DNA from: JAIPJO01 sp035269015
GTDB taxonomy: Bacteria > Patescibacteriota > Patescibacteriia > Patescibacteriales > UBA12465
Direction of reading: 5' to 3'
Assembly: GCA_035269015.1 (NCBI GenBank)
Contig: DATFJU010000019.1
Coordinates: 1-28,680 of the forward strand
DNA length: 28,680 nt
A model generated the notes under the pieces. The model was not told the origin of the DNA and did no database searches. It worked only from the letters and a program-made list of their open reading frames with translations. The position numbers and the translations under genes are program-made. Every line of letters begins with the position of its first letter. Positions within the stretch are counted from its first letter, which is position 1. Positions 7,501 through 14,808 of the stretch are shown piece after piece.

Positions 7501-7800
7501 TTATCCTTTAAAGCCAATTTCTTTGGCTACAGGTTCTGTTTCTTTAACTTCACCAAATTGTTTTTCATATTTACCCATAGCTTCAGTCATTGCTGAAATC
7601 ATTCTTTTAAAATGCCCTGGGCTGGTAACAATCTTTGCGGACACTCTACCACTGCCAGAAAATAAGTTCAAATAAATCATTTGCATTTCATCTTTATTAA
7701 ATTGAAACTGCGCTGCATTTGAATATTCAGCTCCAGGAATATTATCTGCAATTTTAATTTGTTTCTTCTCAGGTTCAGTCTGAGGATTTTTATTTTCCAT
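7501..7800 (-). CDS. DUF3467 domain protein
   Basis: 99 residues. After a charged N-terminus, the segment from about residue 15 to 88 follows the DUF3467 pattern: an alanine/asparagine turn (AEYSNAAQFQF), a strand that ends in L-N-L-F, then VSAKIVTSPGHFKRMISAM and a final KYEKQFGEV. The family is a small cytosolic fold of unknown function, often next to chaperone or secretion genes. Here it sits between dnaK and dnaJ on the same strand, 66 nt after dnaK and 11 nt before dnaJ, so it is likely heat-shock co-regulated. A link to DnaK/DnaJ work is inferred from position only. Confidence 0.82.
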   Translation of the reverse strand: MENKNPQTEPEKKQIKIADNIPGAEYSNAAQFQFNKDEMQMIYLNLFSGSGRVSAKIVTSPGHFKRMISAMTEAMGKYEKQFGEVKETEPVAKEIGFKG

Positions 7801-7820
7801 ATAATTATTATTAGTAAATA

Positions 7821-7862
7821 AGCTAATGGAGTTGCTAAGTTTAACTTAGCAACTCTATAGCT
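7821..7862 (-). promoter_or_regulatory. Stem-loop directly after dnaK
   Basis: Core inverted repeat of 11 bp (7829-7839 gagttgctaag with 7845-7855 cttagcaactc), extended by five outer pairs (7821-7825 with 7858-7862) across a small internal loop. It begins 3 nt after the dnaK stop. No T-run follows on the minus strand, so it looks like an mRNA stabiliser or processing site rather than a terminator. Confidence 0.75.
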
Positions 7863-7865
7863 CAA

Positions 7866-9827
7866 TTATTTATTATCTTGGCTATCTTTATCTTTTTCAT
7901 CATTTTTCTTGTCCTCTTTTTCTACTTCTCCTTCAACAACCTCTTCTTCATCATTCTTTTTTTCTTTATCATCCTTTTTTTCTTCTCCAGGTTGACCTTG
8001 GTCTTGACCTTGTGCCTGACCCTGATCTTGTTGTTGATACATAGAAGCTCCAATTTTTTGAGCAACCTCATTTACTTCTTCCATCTTTTTCTTAATTGCT
8101 TCATAATCCTCACCATCTTTCACTTTTTTTAGCTCATCAATCTTCTCCTCTAAACTTTTTTTATCTTCATCTTTCATTTTATCACCTGTGTCTTTAATTA
8201 ATTTTTCAGTTTGCAAGATAACAGCTTCAGCTTGATTTTTAGTTTCAATCTTTTCTTTCTTTTTCTTATCTTCTTCCTCATGCTTTTGAGCATCTTGTTT
8301 CATTTTCTCTACTTCTTCTTCACTAAGACCTGATGAGGCTGTAATAGTAATTTTTTGTTCTTTGTTGCTAGCCTTATCTTTAGCACTAACATTTAAAATA
8401 CCATTAGCATCAATATCAAAACTAACCTCAACCTGAGGAACACCTCTTGGTGCTGGTGGAATACCATCTAAGATAAACCTACCTAAACTTTTATTATCAC
8501 CTGCCATAGATCTTTCACCTTGTACCACATGAATTTCTACACTAGTTTGATTATCTGCAGCGGTTGAAAAGGTTTGAGACTTAGAGGCTGGAATAGTAGT
8601 ATTTCTTTCAATAAGCGGAGTAGCTACACCACCTAAAGTTTCAATCCCTAATGTTAATGGAGTTACATCAAGAAGTAACACATCTTTAACATCACCTTGT
8701 AGTACACCAGCTTGCACAGCTGCACCCATAGCTACTACTTCATCAGGATTAACACTTAAATTAGCTTCTTTATTAAAGAATTCTTTTACTTTCTTTTGTA
8801 CCAACGGCATTCTAGTCATACCACCAACCATTACTACTTCTTCAATATCTTTAGCTTCAAGACCTGCATCTTCAAGCGCTTTCTTACAAGGCTCAATAGA
8901 AGAATCTACTAAATCAGAAACTAAATCTTCTAATTTAGCTCTAGTTAATTTCATTACTAAATGCTTAGGACCATCTTCTGTGGTAGTAATGAAAGGTTGA
9001 TTAATTTCAGTTTCATTAGTTGTTGATAATTCAATTTTAGCTTTTTCAGCTGTTTCTTTAATTCTCTGTAATGACAAAGGATCTTTAGCTAAATCAATAC
9101 CTTGATCTTTTTTAAACTCTTCTAAGATCCAATCTATAATCCTTTGATCAAAATCTTCACCACCTAAATGAGTATCACCTGTGGTTGACTTAACCTCAAC
9201 AGTATCTTCACTAACATCTAAAATAGAGATATCAAAAGTACCACCCCCTAAGTCATAAACAGCAATTTGCTCACCTTTCTTTTTATCGAAACCATAAGCT
9301 AAAGCTGCGGCAGTAGGTTCATTAACAATACGCTTTACATTTAAACCTGCTATCTTACCAGCGTCTTTAGTAGCTTGACGTTGAGAGTCATTAAAATAAG
9401 CTGGTACAGTAATAATTGCTTCTTCAATTTTTTCACCAGTTTTAGTCTCAGCATCAGCCTTAAGTTTACCAAGTATCATAGCTGAAATTTCTTGAGGACT
9501 ATATTCTTTATCTCCCAGTTTAACTTTAACACCTTCACCGGCTTCAGTTATTTTATAAGGATAATTTTCAATATCCTTTTTTACTTCTTTTGAGTCGAAT
9601 TTACGACCAATTAATCTTTTTACTGCAAACACAGTATTTTCTGGATTAGTAACAGCCTGACGCTTAGCAGCTTGGCCCACCAATCTTTCACCGCTTTTGG
9701 AAATAGCTACAATAGAAGGTGTTGTACGATTACCTTCAGCGTTTTCCAAAATTTTAGGTTGGCCACCTTCAATAATAGCCATGGCGCTATTGGTTGTTCC
9801 TAAATCAATTCCTAAAATTTTTCCCAT
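7866..9827 (-). CDS. dnaK: Chaperone DnaK (Hsp70)
   Basis: ATP-driven chaperone. The N-terminus MGKILGIDLGTTNSAMAII holds the phosphate-1 motif. AVYDLGGGTFDISIL and VVMVGGMTRMP are the phosphate-2 and adenosine motifs. The linker DVLLLDVTPLTLGIETLGG joins the nucleotide domain to the substrate domain, and a helical lid follows. It has 653 residues. The tail after about residue 595 is low-complexity: Q/G-rich, then K/D/E-rich, with EEEVVEGEVE near where other DnaKs have their acidic end. It is preceded by a palindrome in its leader and followed by a hairpin. Confidence 0.98.
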   Translation of the reverse strand: MGKILGIDLGTTNSAMAIIEGGQPKILENAEGNRTTPSIVAISKSGERLVGQAAKRQAVTNPENTVFAVKRLIGRKFDSKEVKKDIENYPYKITEAGEGVKVKLGDKEYSPQEISAMILGKLKADAETKTGEKIEEAIITVPAYFNDSQRQATKDAGKIAGLNVKRIVNEPTAAALAYGFDKKKGEQIAVYDLGGGTFDISILDVSEDTVEVKSTTGDTHLGGEDFDQRIIDWILEEFKKDQGIDLAKDPLSLQRIKETAEKAKIELSTTNETEINQPFITTTEDGPKHLVMKLTRAKLEDLVSDLVDSSIEPCKKALEDAGLEAKDIEEVVMVGGMTRMPLVQKKVKEFFNKEANLSVNPDEVVAMGAAVQAGVLQGDVKDVLLLDVTPLTLGIETLGGVATPLIERNTTIPASKSQTFSTAADNQTSVEIHVVQGERSMAGDNKSLGRFILDGIPPAPRGVPQVEVSFDIDANGILNVSAKDKASNKEQKITITASSGLSEEEVEKMKQDAQKHEEEDKKKKEKIETKNQAEAVILQTEKLIKDTGDKMKDEDKKSLEEKIDELKKVKDGEDYEAIKKKMEEVNEVAQKIGASMYQQQDQGQAQGQDQGQPGEEKKDDKEKKNDEEEVVEGEVEKEDKKNDEKDKDSQDNK

Positions 9828-9843
9828 ATAATTTATTTATTAT

Positions 9844-9874
9844 CTATAATAACCACAAATTGTGCTTATTATAG
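9844..9874 (-). repeat. 31-nt near-perfect palindrome in the dnaK leader
   Basis: Arms 9844-9858 and 9860-9874 pair at 14 of 15 positions around A9859; the one mismatch is 9853/9865. The outer arms read ctataataa and ttattatag. It ends 16 nt before the dnaK ATG. The sequence is not CIRCE. It could be an operator-like site or an mRNA hairpin. Its outer part holds TATAAT on both strands, but no matching -35 was found. Confidence 0.7.
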
Positions 9875-9945
9875 GTATTATTATTTTTTAATTTTATTTA
9901 TTATTAATTAATTTGGTTAAACTTTTTATAATTAACCTCCTTACT

Positions 9946-9976
9946 TAGAGGCACAAATAATGATTTTGTACCTCTA
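9946..9976 (-). promoter_or_regulatory. Stem-loop after hsp20
   Basis: Outer stem 9946-9951 (tagagg) with 9971-9976 (cctcta), a one-base mismatch, then inner stem 9953-9957 (acaaa) with 9965-9969 (tttgt). It begins 11 nt after the hsp20 stop. No T-run follows on the minus strand, so read-through into dnaK is expected. Confidence 0.65.
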
Positions 9977-9987
9977 GTGTAAAGAAA

Positions 9988-10419
9988 TTAATTTTTCTTT
10001 TTGTTTTTAATTTTAATAGCTTTAGGTTTACTTTCTGGTGCTTTAGGAATACTAATCTTTAAAACACCTTCTTCAGTTATAGCCTCAGCTTTGTCTCCTT
10101 CAACTTGAGTTGGTAAAGGAATGTTTCTATAAAAGCTACCACGTCTAATTTCTTTACGATAATAATTCTTATCATCTACTTCTGAAGTTTTTTCCCCTTC
10201 ACCTTGAATGCATAAAACATCATTTTCAATGGATATATTCACTTTTTCAGGATCTATGCCAGCTAATTGTGTTTCTACAATTACATTATCCTTATCTTCA
10301 TACATATCAACTGCTGGGGTAAAATTGTTTTGCTTTGTAGCCATTGGCATAAGATCTGAAAATGATCTATCCATATCATCCATACCCTCAAAAAAAGGTG
10401 ACCATTTAATTAATGCCAT
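9988..10419 (-). CDS. Small heat-shock protein, Hsp20/alpha-crystallin family
   Basis: ATP-independent holdase. The translation from the internal ATG is 143 residues: MALIKWSPF, a short N-terminal arm, then the alpha-crystallin domain from about residue 32 (TPAVDMYEDKDNVIVETQLA) to the strand GVLKISIPKAPE. The C-terminus has a K-A-I-K-I-K stretch, the I-x-I type motif used in oligomer assembly, and a lysine-rich tail. The frame is open upstream to a TTG at 10437, but family members begin M-A-L-I-x-W, so the ATG is preferred. It lies between grpE and dnaK in the heat-shock cluster, which is not the usual place for Hsp20. Confidence 0.93.
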   Translation of the reverse strand: MALIKWSPFFEGMDDMDRSFSDLMPMATKQNNFTPAVDMYEDKDNVIVETQLAGIDPEKVNISIENDVLCIQGEGEKTSEVDDKNYYRKEIRRGSFYRNIPLPTQVEGDKAEAITEEGVLKISIPKAPESKPKAIKIKNKKKN

Positions 10420-10428
10420 AATAATGTT

Positions 10429-10468
10429 ATTTTTCAATTAAATCTTTTAAAGAGGATAATTGAAAAAT
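10429..10468 (-). promoter_or_regulatory. Stem-loop in the hsp20 leader
   Basis: 12-bp inverted repeat (10429-10440 with 10457-10468; arms attttcaatta-like and taattgaaaaat). A small inner stem (TCTT/AAGA) closes on three bases. It ends 9 nt before the hsp20 ATG, in the gap after grpE. No known RNA thermometer family is recognised; it could control translation or processing. Confidence 0.6.
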
Positions 10469-10498
10469 GCAAATTATTTACAATAAATATTTTAAAAT

Positions 10499-11155
10499 TT
10501 ATTTTACAATTACTTTTGCTGGTATAATCACTTTATCGTGTAATTTATAACCAGGCTTAACTTCTTTTTCACAAACTCCTTCTATATTAGAACTATCTTT
10601 ATTATTATCATCTGAAATAGCTTCCATAGTCTGTGGATCAAAAGGTTTATCAACAACTTCAACCTGCTTTACTCCATGATTTTCTAATATCTGTTCAAAT
10701 TGTTTAATTACATATTTAATTCCTTCTACCCAAGGATTATCTGCTTGTTCTTCATTTAAACTTTTAATAGACATTCTTAAATTATCATATACTGGTAATA
10801 TCTCTAAAATAAAATCTTCTAGAGCATACTTATAATAATTAGTCTTTTCTTTAGAGGTTTCTTTTAGCAAGTTTTGATAATCAGCTATAGCTCTTTTATA
10901 TCTTTCCTCCCAACTTTCTGGTGGAGCTGCTTGGATAAGTTCAAATCTGTTTATTTTCTTCTTATCTTCTTTAATAACAGCAGTGAAATTTTTTAATGAT
11001 CTAGTATAATACTTTTCACTATCAAGCTCTTTATATATTACTGTTTCATGTTTCTTTTCTTTGTCGTGGGCTATAAATAATACTTGATACGTTCCTCCTT
11101 TATAATGTTTATAAATACCAGGGGTAAATTTTACCTCTTTCTTTTCATCTAACAT
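10499..11155 (-). CDS. grpE: GrpE nucleotide exchange factor with N-terminal DUF1653 domain
   Basis: 218 residues. Residues 11-74 match the DUF1653 pattern: GIYKHYKGGTYQVLFIAHD, then a Y-K-E-L turn, YYTRSLKNFTAVI, and a closing INRFELI. Residues 80-218 are GrpE: WEERYKRAIADYQNLLKET, YALEDFILEILPVYDNLRMS, the VKQVEVVDKPFDPQTMEAIS beta-wing segment, and a final VIIPAKVIVK. GrpE opens DnaK to release ADP. In most GrpEs about 30-40 residues of coiled coil precede the ADYQN helix; here only about ten do, and the DUF1653 domain takes that place. It is 2 nt downstream of hrcA. The frame is continuous through the junction, so this is a true fusion in the sequence given. Confidence 0.92.
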   Translation of the reverse strand: MLDEKKEVKFTPGIYKHYKGGTYQVLFIAHDKEKKHETVIYKELDSEKYYTRSLKNFTAVIKEDKKKINRFELIQAAPPESWEERYKRAIADYQNLLKETSKEKTNYYKYALEDFILEILPVYDNLRMSIKSLNEEQADNPWVEGIKYVIKQFEQILENHGVKQVEVVDKPFDPQTMEAISDDNNKDSSNIEGVCEKEVKPGYKLHDKVIIPAKVIVK

Positions 11156-11157
11156 AA

Positions 11158-11847
11158 TTATTTCTTAAATTTATTATATAAATAATTAAATATACTTAAA
11201 TTCTTATCATAATCCATTCTCATAGGACCAAGGATACCAATTAGTCCTGTTTTATTGTCCCTATCATACTTAAACATGATACTGGAAAAAATAGATCCAA
11301 AAGGATTATCTTGTCCTAAATAAACTTGTGGTTCAAAAGGAATGGTTTCATATATATCAGCGATAACTTCCTCCATTCTATCTATCACTAAAGAAACATC
11401 ATATACTAAATCAGTGTTAATAAACTCTGACTGCTGAAATAGATTAGAAACTCCTGTGTAATATAGGCTGTTTTTATGAAAAGCCCAAAATACTACTTGT
11501 CCTGAAATGCTAGCAATAATCTTAGCAGTATATCTAAAATCCTCTTCATTCATATTCCTTAATCCTTCATTAATTTCTTGAGCATTTTTCTTTTTTAACT
11601 CTTTTACTTTTAAACTATCAAGATAAAGCAAATAGCCTGCTTCAGTAGGTATCCTTCCAGCGGAAGTATATGGTTGCTTAATTAAACCCATTTCTTCTAA
11701 GTCTGCCATTTCATTTCTAATGGTAGCAGAAGAAAAACCTAACTTATATTTATCTACTAAAGCTGATGATCCTATTGGTTCAGCAGTTTTAATATGCTCT
11801 TTAACAATAATAGATAATATCTTTTTTTTGCGCTCTGTTGTATCCAT
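11158..11847 (-). CDS. hrcA: Heat-inducible transcription repressor HrcA (short form)
   Basis: Repressor that binds CIRCE; in known systems it is kept active by GroEL. The N-terminal winged helix (residues 1-68) is well conserved: EPIGSSALVDKYKLGFSSAT and IRNEMADLEEMGLIKQPYTS, then AGRIPTEAGYLLYLD. The C-terminus ends in the family signature IGILGPMRMDY. At 229 residues it is about 110 shorter than usual: after FRYTAKIIASISGQ it passes quickly to the late part, so most of the GAF-like and inserted dimerisation region seems missing. It lies directly under a perfect CIRCE and promoter and is the first gene of the cluster. Confidence 0.93.
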   Translation of the reverse strand: MDTTERKKKILSIIVKEHIKTAEPIGSSALVDKYKLGFSSATIRNEMADLEEMGLIKQPYTSAGRIPTEAGYLLYLDSLKVKELKKKNAQEINEGLRNMNEEDFRYTAKIIASISGQVVFWAFHKNSLYYTGVSNLFQQSEFINTDLVYDVSLVIDRMEEVIADIYETIPFEPQVYLGQDNPFGSIFSSIMFKYDRDNKTGLIGILGPMRMDYDKNLSIFNYLYNKFKK

Positions 11848-11866
11848 ATATTTTTTATCTGCCTAC

Positions 11867-11894
11867 ATTATATCAGCTTTAGCACTCTTGTCAA
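11867..11894 (-). promoter_or_regulatory. Promoter of the hrcA heat-shock operon
   Basis: Minus strand TTGACA (11894-11889), 16-nt spacer, TATAAT (11872-11867): both hexamers match consensus exactly. The -35 lies wholly inside the CIRCE element, so HrcA binding would block RNA polymerase. The leader is about 13 nt and has no Shine-Dalgarno sequence. Confidence 0.88.
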
Positions 11895-11905
11895 GAGAGT
11901 GCTAA
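11879..11905 (-). promoter_or_regulatory. CIRCE operator (HrcA binding site)
   Basis: Exact match to the CIRCE consensus: left arm ttagcactc (11879-11887), nine-base spacer, right arm gagtgctaa (11897-11905). It overlaps the -35 box and spacer of the hrcA promoter. It is the only CIRCE seen in the window, so it probably serves the whole hrcA to dnaJ cluster. Confidence 0.97.
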
Positions 11906-11912
11906 TTATATA

Positions 11913-11940
11913 AAAATAGACAGCTTTAACTGTCTATTTT
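11913..11940 (-). terminator. Terminator of the PBP2 gene
   Basis: 11-bp stem (11913-11923 aaaatagacag with 11930-11940 ctgtctatttt) and six-base loop, 33 nt after the PBP2 stop. On the minus strand the T-run TTTTT follows. It ends 8 nt before the CIRCE element and so insulates the heat-shock operon from the gene before it. Confidence 0.85.
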
Positions 11941-11973
11941 ATATATTATTATTTTTATATAATTTAAATATAA

Positions 11974-14031
11974 TTACCTATCATTAAAATACCAAGCCAA
12001 TATATCTCTTACAATCGGCACAGCCACTGCACTACCTTCACCACCTTCTTCAACTAAAACAGTAAAAGTTAATTCAGGATCTTCATAGGGGGCAAAGCCT
12101 GTAAACCAAGCATGATTCTCTTTTTGACTTGACCACTGTGCAGTACCGGTTTTTCCTGCTACATCAACTGATAACCAACTAAGAGCCCTACCACTTCCCC
12201 GAGTAACTGTTCGTCTCATGCCTTGCCTAACCACTTCTAAGCTATAGTCGTCGATAAAATCTTGTCTAACTATTTCTGGCTTTATCTTTTGCGCTACCGT
12301 TTCATTGTTACCACTTCTTAACTCAGTCACTAAATAAGGTCTCATTAATTTTCCTCTATTAGCAAAGACATTGGTAAAATTAGCCACTTGAAGTGGTGTA
12401 GCCAGAAGATCACCTTGTCCTATAGCAAAGTGATAAGTGTCACCAATATACCAAGCTTCATCTTTATTTTCTCTTTTCCACTTAGCTGTGGGTACTAGAC
12501 CATCAGCTTCATTTTGTATATCAATACCAGTTTGTGAACCTAACCCAAACTTTTTAGAATACTCAACTAATCTATCTAAACCCAGACCTTTAAAATCTCT
12601 ATAACCACCACCAATATAATAGAAAAAAGTATTAACTGAATCAGCAATAGCTTTCCTAACATTAGTGATACCATGACCACCTGATTTCCAATCAGGAAAA
12701 AACCACCTACTAATTCTTAACCCTCCTGTACTTAAAAAACTAGTATTTTCACTAATAACACCTTCATTTAAAGCAGCCGCAGCAAAAATAGGTTTAACAG
12801 TAGATCCTGCTGGAAATTCTCCACTAATTGCTCTATTAAATAAAGGATTAGCCTTATCTTCTAAAAACCCCTGATATTCACTTGTTTTAATACCTCTAGC
12901 AAAAACATTATTATCATAGGAAGGCCAGCTAACTAATGCTAAAATCTGACCTGTATCAGGTTCTAAAATAACCACAGATCCTTTTTCTAGTCCTAATTTT
13001 TCTAAATGTGTACGTAATATTTTTTCTGTTTGTTTTTGCAATTCTAAATCAATAGATAATATTAAATTATATCCGTCCTTAGGGTCTTTTTCACTTATCA
13101 CTTTCTTTTCCCTACCTAAAGCATCTACTTCAATATGTTTTTTACCTTTTACACCTTTAAGAGAAGACTCCCAAAAATTCTCTAAACCTATCTTACCAAT
13201 ATAATCAATAGAACTATACTCATCACCATACTTTTCTAATTCTTCTTTATTTATTATCCCTATATAACCAAATAAATGTGACATAGAAGAGCCTATAGGA
13301 AGTTCGGGTCTATTTAATTTTACTTGATTGTTTATCTGTCCATTATTGGAACCCCAAGAATATTGTCTCTTAGTTTTTGCTTTTAAAGATACACCTGGCG
13401 TTCTATCTGTTTTTATCAACAAACTTATGGCTGTTTTGTGATCCAAATTATCTATTATATATAAAGGGTTATAGGCTCTAAGAGACTTTAAATCAATACT
13501 ATCTAAGTCATCTTTAATACGAACAAACCAAGGCTCCTCACTAGCAACTTTATTTTCTTTAAGTATTTCACTAATATCTCTGATTATAGTATCTCTTTTT
13601 AGCTCATCAGCAGGTAAGTCAATAGGTGTTAAATAAAGTACAAAATTAGCAGTGTTATTTAAAAGTGGCTCCTGATTACGATCATAAATAATACCACGAT
13701 TAGCTTCAATACTTTGTATACGTGTACGATTACCTTCAGCTAAATTATAATAATATTGTCCTTTAATTACTTGCAAATAAGCCACTCTAACTAAAAGAAA
13801 AGAAATGAGTATAACAAAAAATACCAATAATGGTTTTATAGTTTTAAAATCAAAACTCTTACCCACAACTTCATTAGAATCTTTTCCACTTAAAAATGAC
13901 TCTTCAGTCCAATCACTGCGATAAGCAGGATCATGTAGTTGATTATTCTTTATCTTCCCCCTCTTAACTACAAAAGGGTCCTTAAGATTAGAATGATTAT
14001 TCTTTTGCTTGCTAAATAAATTTTTTATCAT
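11974..14031 (-). CDS. mrdA: Penicillin-binding protein 2 (class B, D,D-transpeptidase)
   Basis: Peptidoglycan cross-linking enzyme. There is a cytosolic N-terminal tail of about 65 residues and one membrane helix (about 66-85). The PBP dimerisation domain begins YLQVIKGQYYYNLAEGNRTR, with the conserved ANRGIIYDRNQEPL. The transpeptidase domain has S410-T-V-K413, S465-V-N467 and K627-T-G629, so the active site is complete. At 685 residues it is slightly long. A PBP2 (elongasome) rather than FtsI assignment rests on the overall pattern, such as GVSLKAKTKRQY in place of the usual head region and the SRWFFPDWKSGGHG segment. No RodA gene lies next to it in the window. It is divergent from the response regulator. 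Confidence 0.92.
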   Translation of the reverse strand: MIKNLFSKQKNNHSNLKDPFVVKRGKIKNNQLHDPAYRSDWTEESFLSGKDSNEVVGKSFDFKTIKPLLVFFVILISFLLVRVAYLQVIKGQYYYNLAEGNRTRIQSIEANRGIIYDRNQEPLLNNTANFVLYLTPIDLPADELKRDTIIRDISEILKENKVASEEPWFVRIKDDLDSIDLKSLRAYNPLYIIDNLDHKTAISLLIKTDRTPGVSLKAKTKRQYSWGSNNGQINNQVKLNRPELPIGSSMSHLFGYIGIINKEELEKYGDEYSSIDYIGKIGLENFWESSLKGVKGKKHIEVDALGREKKVISEKDPKDGYNLILSIDLELQKQTEKILRTHLEKLGLEKGSVVILEPDTGQILALVSWPSYDNNVFARGIKTSEYQGFLEDKANPLFNRAISGEFPAGSTVKPIFAAAALNEGVISENTSFLSTGGLRISRWFFPDWKSGGHGITNVRKAIADSVNTFFYYIGGGYRDFKGLGLDRLVEYSKKFGLGSQTGIDIQNEADGLVPTAKWKRENKDEAWYIGDTYHFAIGQGDLLATPLQVANFTNVFANRGKLMRPYLVTELRSGNNETVAQKIKPEIVRQDFIDDYSLEVVRQGMRRTVTRGSGRALSWLSVDVAGKTGTAQWSSQKENHAWFTGFAPYEDPELTFTVLVEEGGEGSAVAVPIVRDILAWYFNDR

Positions 14032-14049
14032 ATTTTGAAGCTTTCTTAT

Positions 14050-14078
14050 ATTCTAAATCTTTAAAATAAAAAAGGCAA
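14050..14078 (-). promoter_or_regulatory. Probable promoter of the PBP2 gene
   Basis: Minus strand TTGCCT (14078-14073), 17-nt spacer, TAGAAT (14055-14050). The match is moderate (4 of 6 and 5 of 6) but sits in the right place, 19 nt upstream of the ATG. Confidence 0.45.
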
Positions 14079-14126
14079 ATCAATATTTCTTTGAATTTTT
14101 TGCTAATTTAAGGTAAAATAATAAAT

Positions 14127-14792
14127 ATGAAAATACTTTTAATTGAGGATGACAAAGAACTTTGTAAAATAACTAAGAATAAACTTAATCATAAAGGAGC
14201 TTCTGTCGATGTAGCCCATGACGGCTATCAAGGTTTAATGTTGGCTAAAAATAATTATTATGATTGCTTGGTGATGGACTATATGCTTCCTAAAATTAAT
14301 GGAGATCTTATTTGCGAAGAACTTAGAAATGAGAACTATAATTATCCGATTATAGGAATAAGTGTAATAAATGAATTAAACAAAAAACTAACACTATTAA
14401 AAAAAGGTATTGATTACTACCTCACAAAACCTTTTAGTTTTGCTGAATTATGGACGATGATAGAAAATAGCACCAAAGACAAAACAAAAGCTAAATCTAA
14501 GATTAAAATAAAAGATTTAATTATTGATAAAGATAATTTTAAAATTAAATGTAATAATAAGATTATCAATGTATCAGTCAAAGAATATGAACTTTTACTT
14601 TTTTTATGTATTAATAAAGATAAAACTCATACTCGCCAGTCTATTTATGAAAACGTTTGGGATGCAAACAACAACTTGTTAAGCAATACAGTAGATGTGC
14701 ATATCACTCAACTGCGTCATAAATTAAAAAAAGCTAAATCAAAACTAGAAATCCAAACTATATTCAAGAGAGGTTTTAAATTATTGTCATAA
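14127..14792 (+). CDS. OmpR/PhoB-family response regulator
   Basis: 221 residues. The receiver domain spans 1-118, with acidic pocket E7-D8-D9, phospho-acceptor D51 in VMDYMLP, and the conserved lysine in YYLTKPF. The winged-helix DNA-binding domain spans about 125-220 and ends TVDVHITQLRHKLKKAKSKL and RGFKLL. It should be activated by the kinase encoded 16 nt downstream. A TAAAAT at 14114-14119 lies 17 nt after TTGAAT (14091), but it would start the transcript almost at the ATG; AAGG at 14110-14113 is one of the few Shine-Dalgarno-like sites in this window. The target genes are unknown; the divergent PBP2 gene is a natural candidate. Confidence 0.94.
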   Translation: MKILLIEDDKELCKITKNKLNHKGASVDVAHDGYQGLMLAKNNYYDCLVMDYMLPKINGDLICEELRNENYNYPIIGISVINELNKKLTLLKKGIDYYLTKPFSFAELWTMIENSTKDKTKAKSKIKIKDLIIDKDNFKIKCNNKIINVSVKEYELLLFLCINKDKTHTRQSIYENVWDANNNLLSNTVDVHITQLRHKLKKAKSKLEIQTIFKRGFKLLS

Positions 14793-14808
14793 AATTAATA
14801 TATACAAT

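Noticed and set aside
7878..8132. Hydrophobic open frame on the plus strand inside the end of dnaK
   Set aside because: Same artefact: the Lys/Asp/Glu-rich dnaK tail gives Phe/Leu/Ile codons on the other strand.
9844..9874. Palindrome before dnaK as a second CIRCE
   Set aside because: The arms read ctataataa and ttattatag, not ttagcactc and gagtgctaa, and there is no nine-base spacer. It is reported as a separate element.
10420..10437. TTG start six codons before the Hsp20 ATG
   Set aside because: It lies in the arm of the leader hairpin, and the protein family begins at MALIKW.
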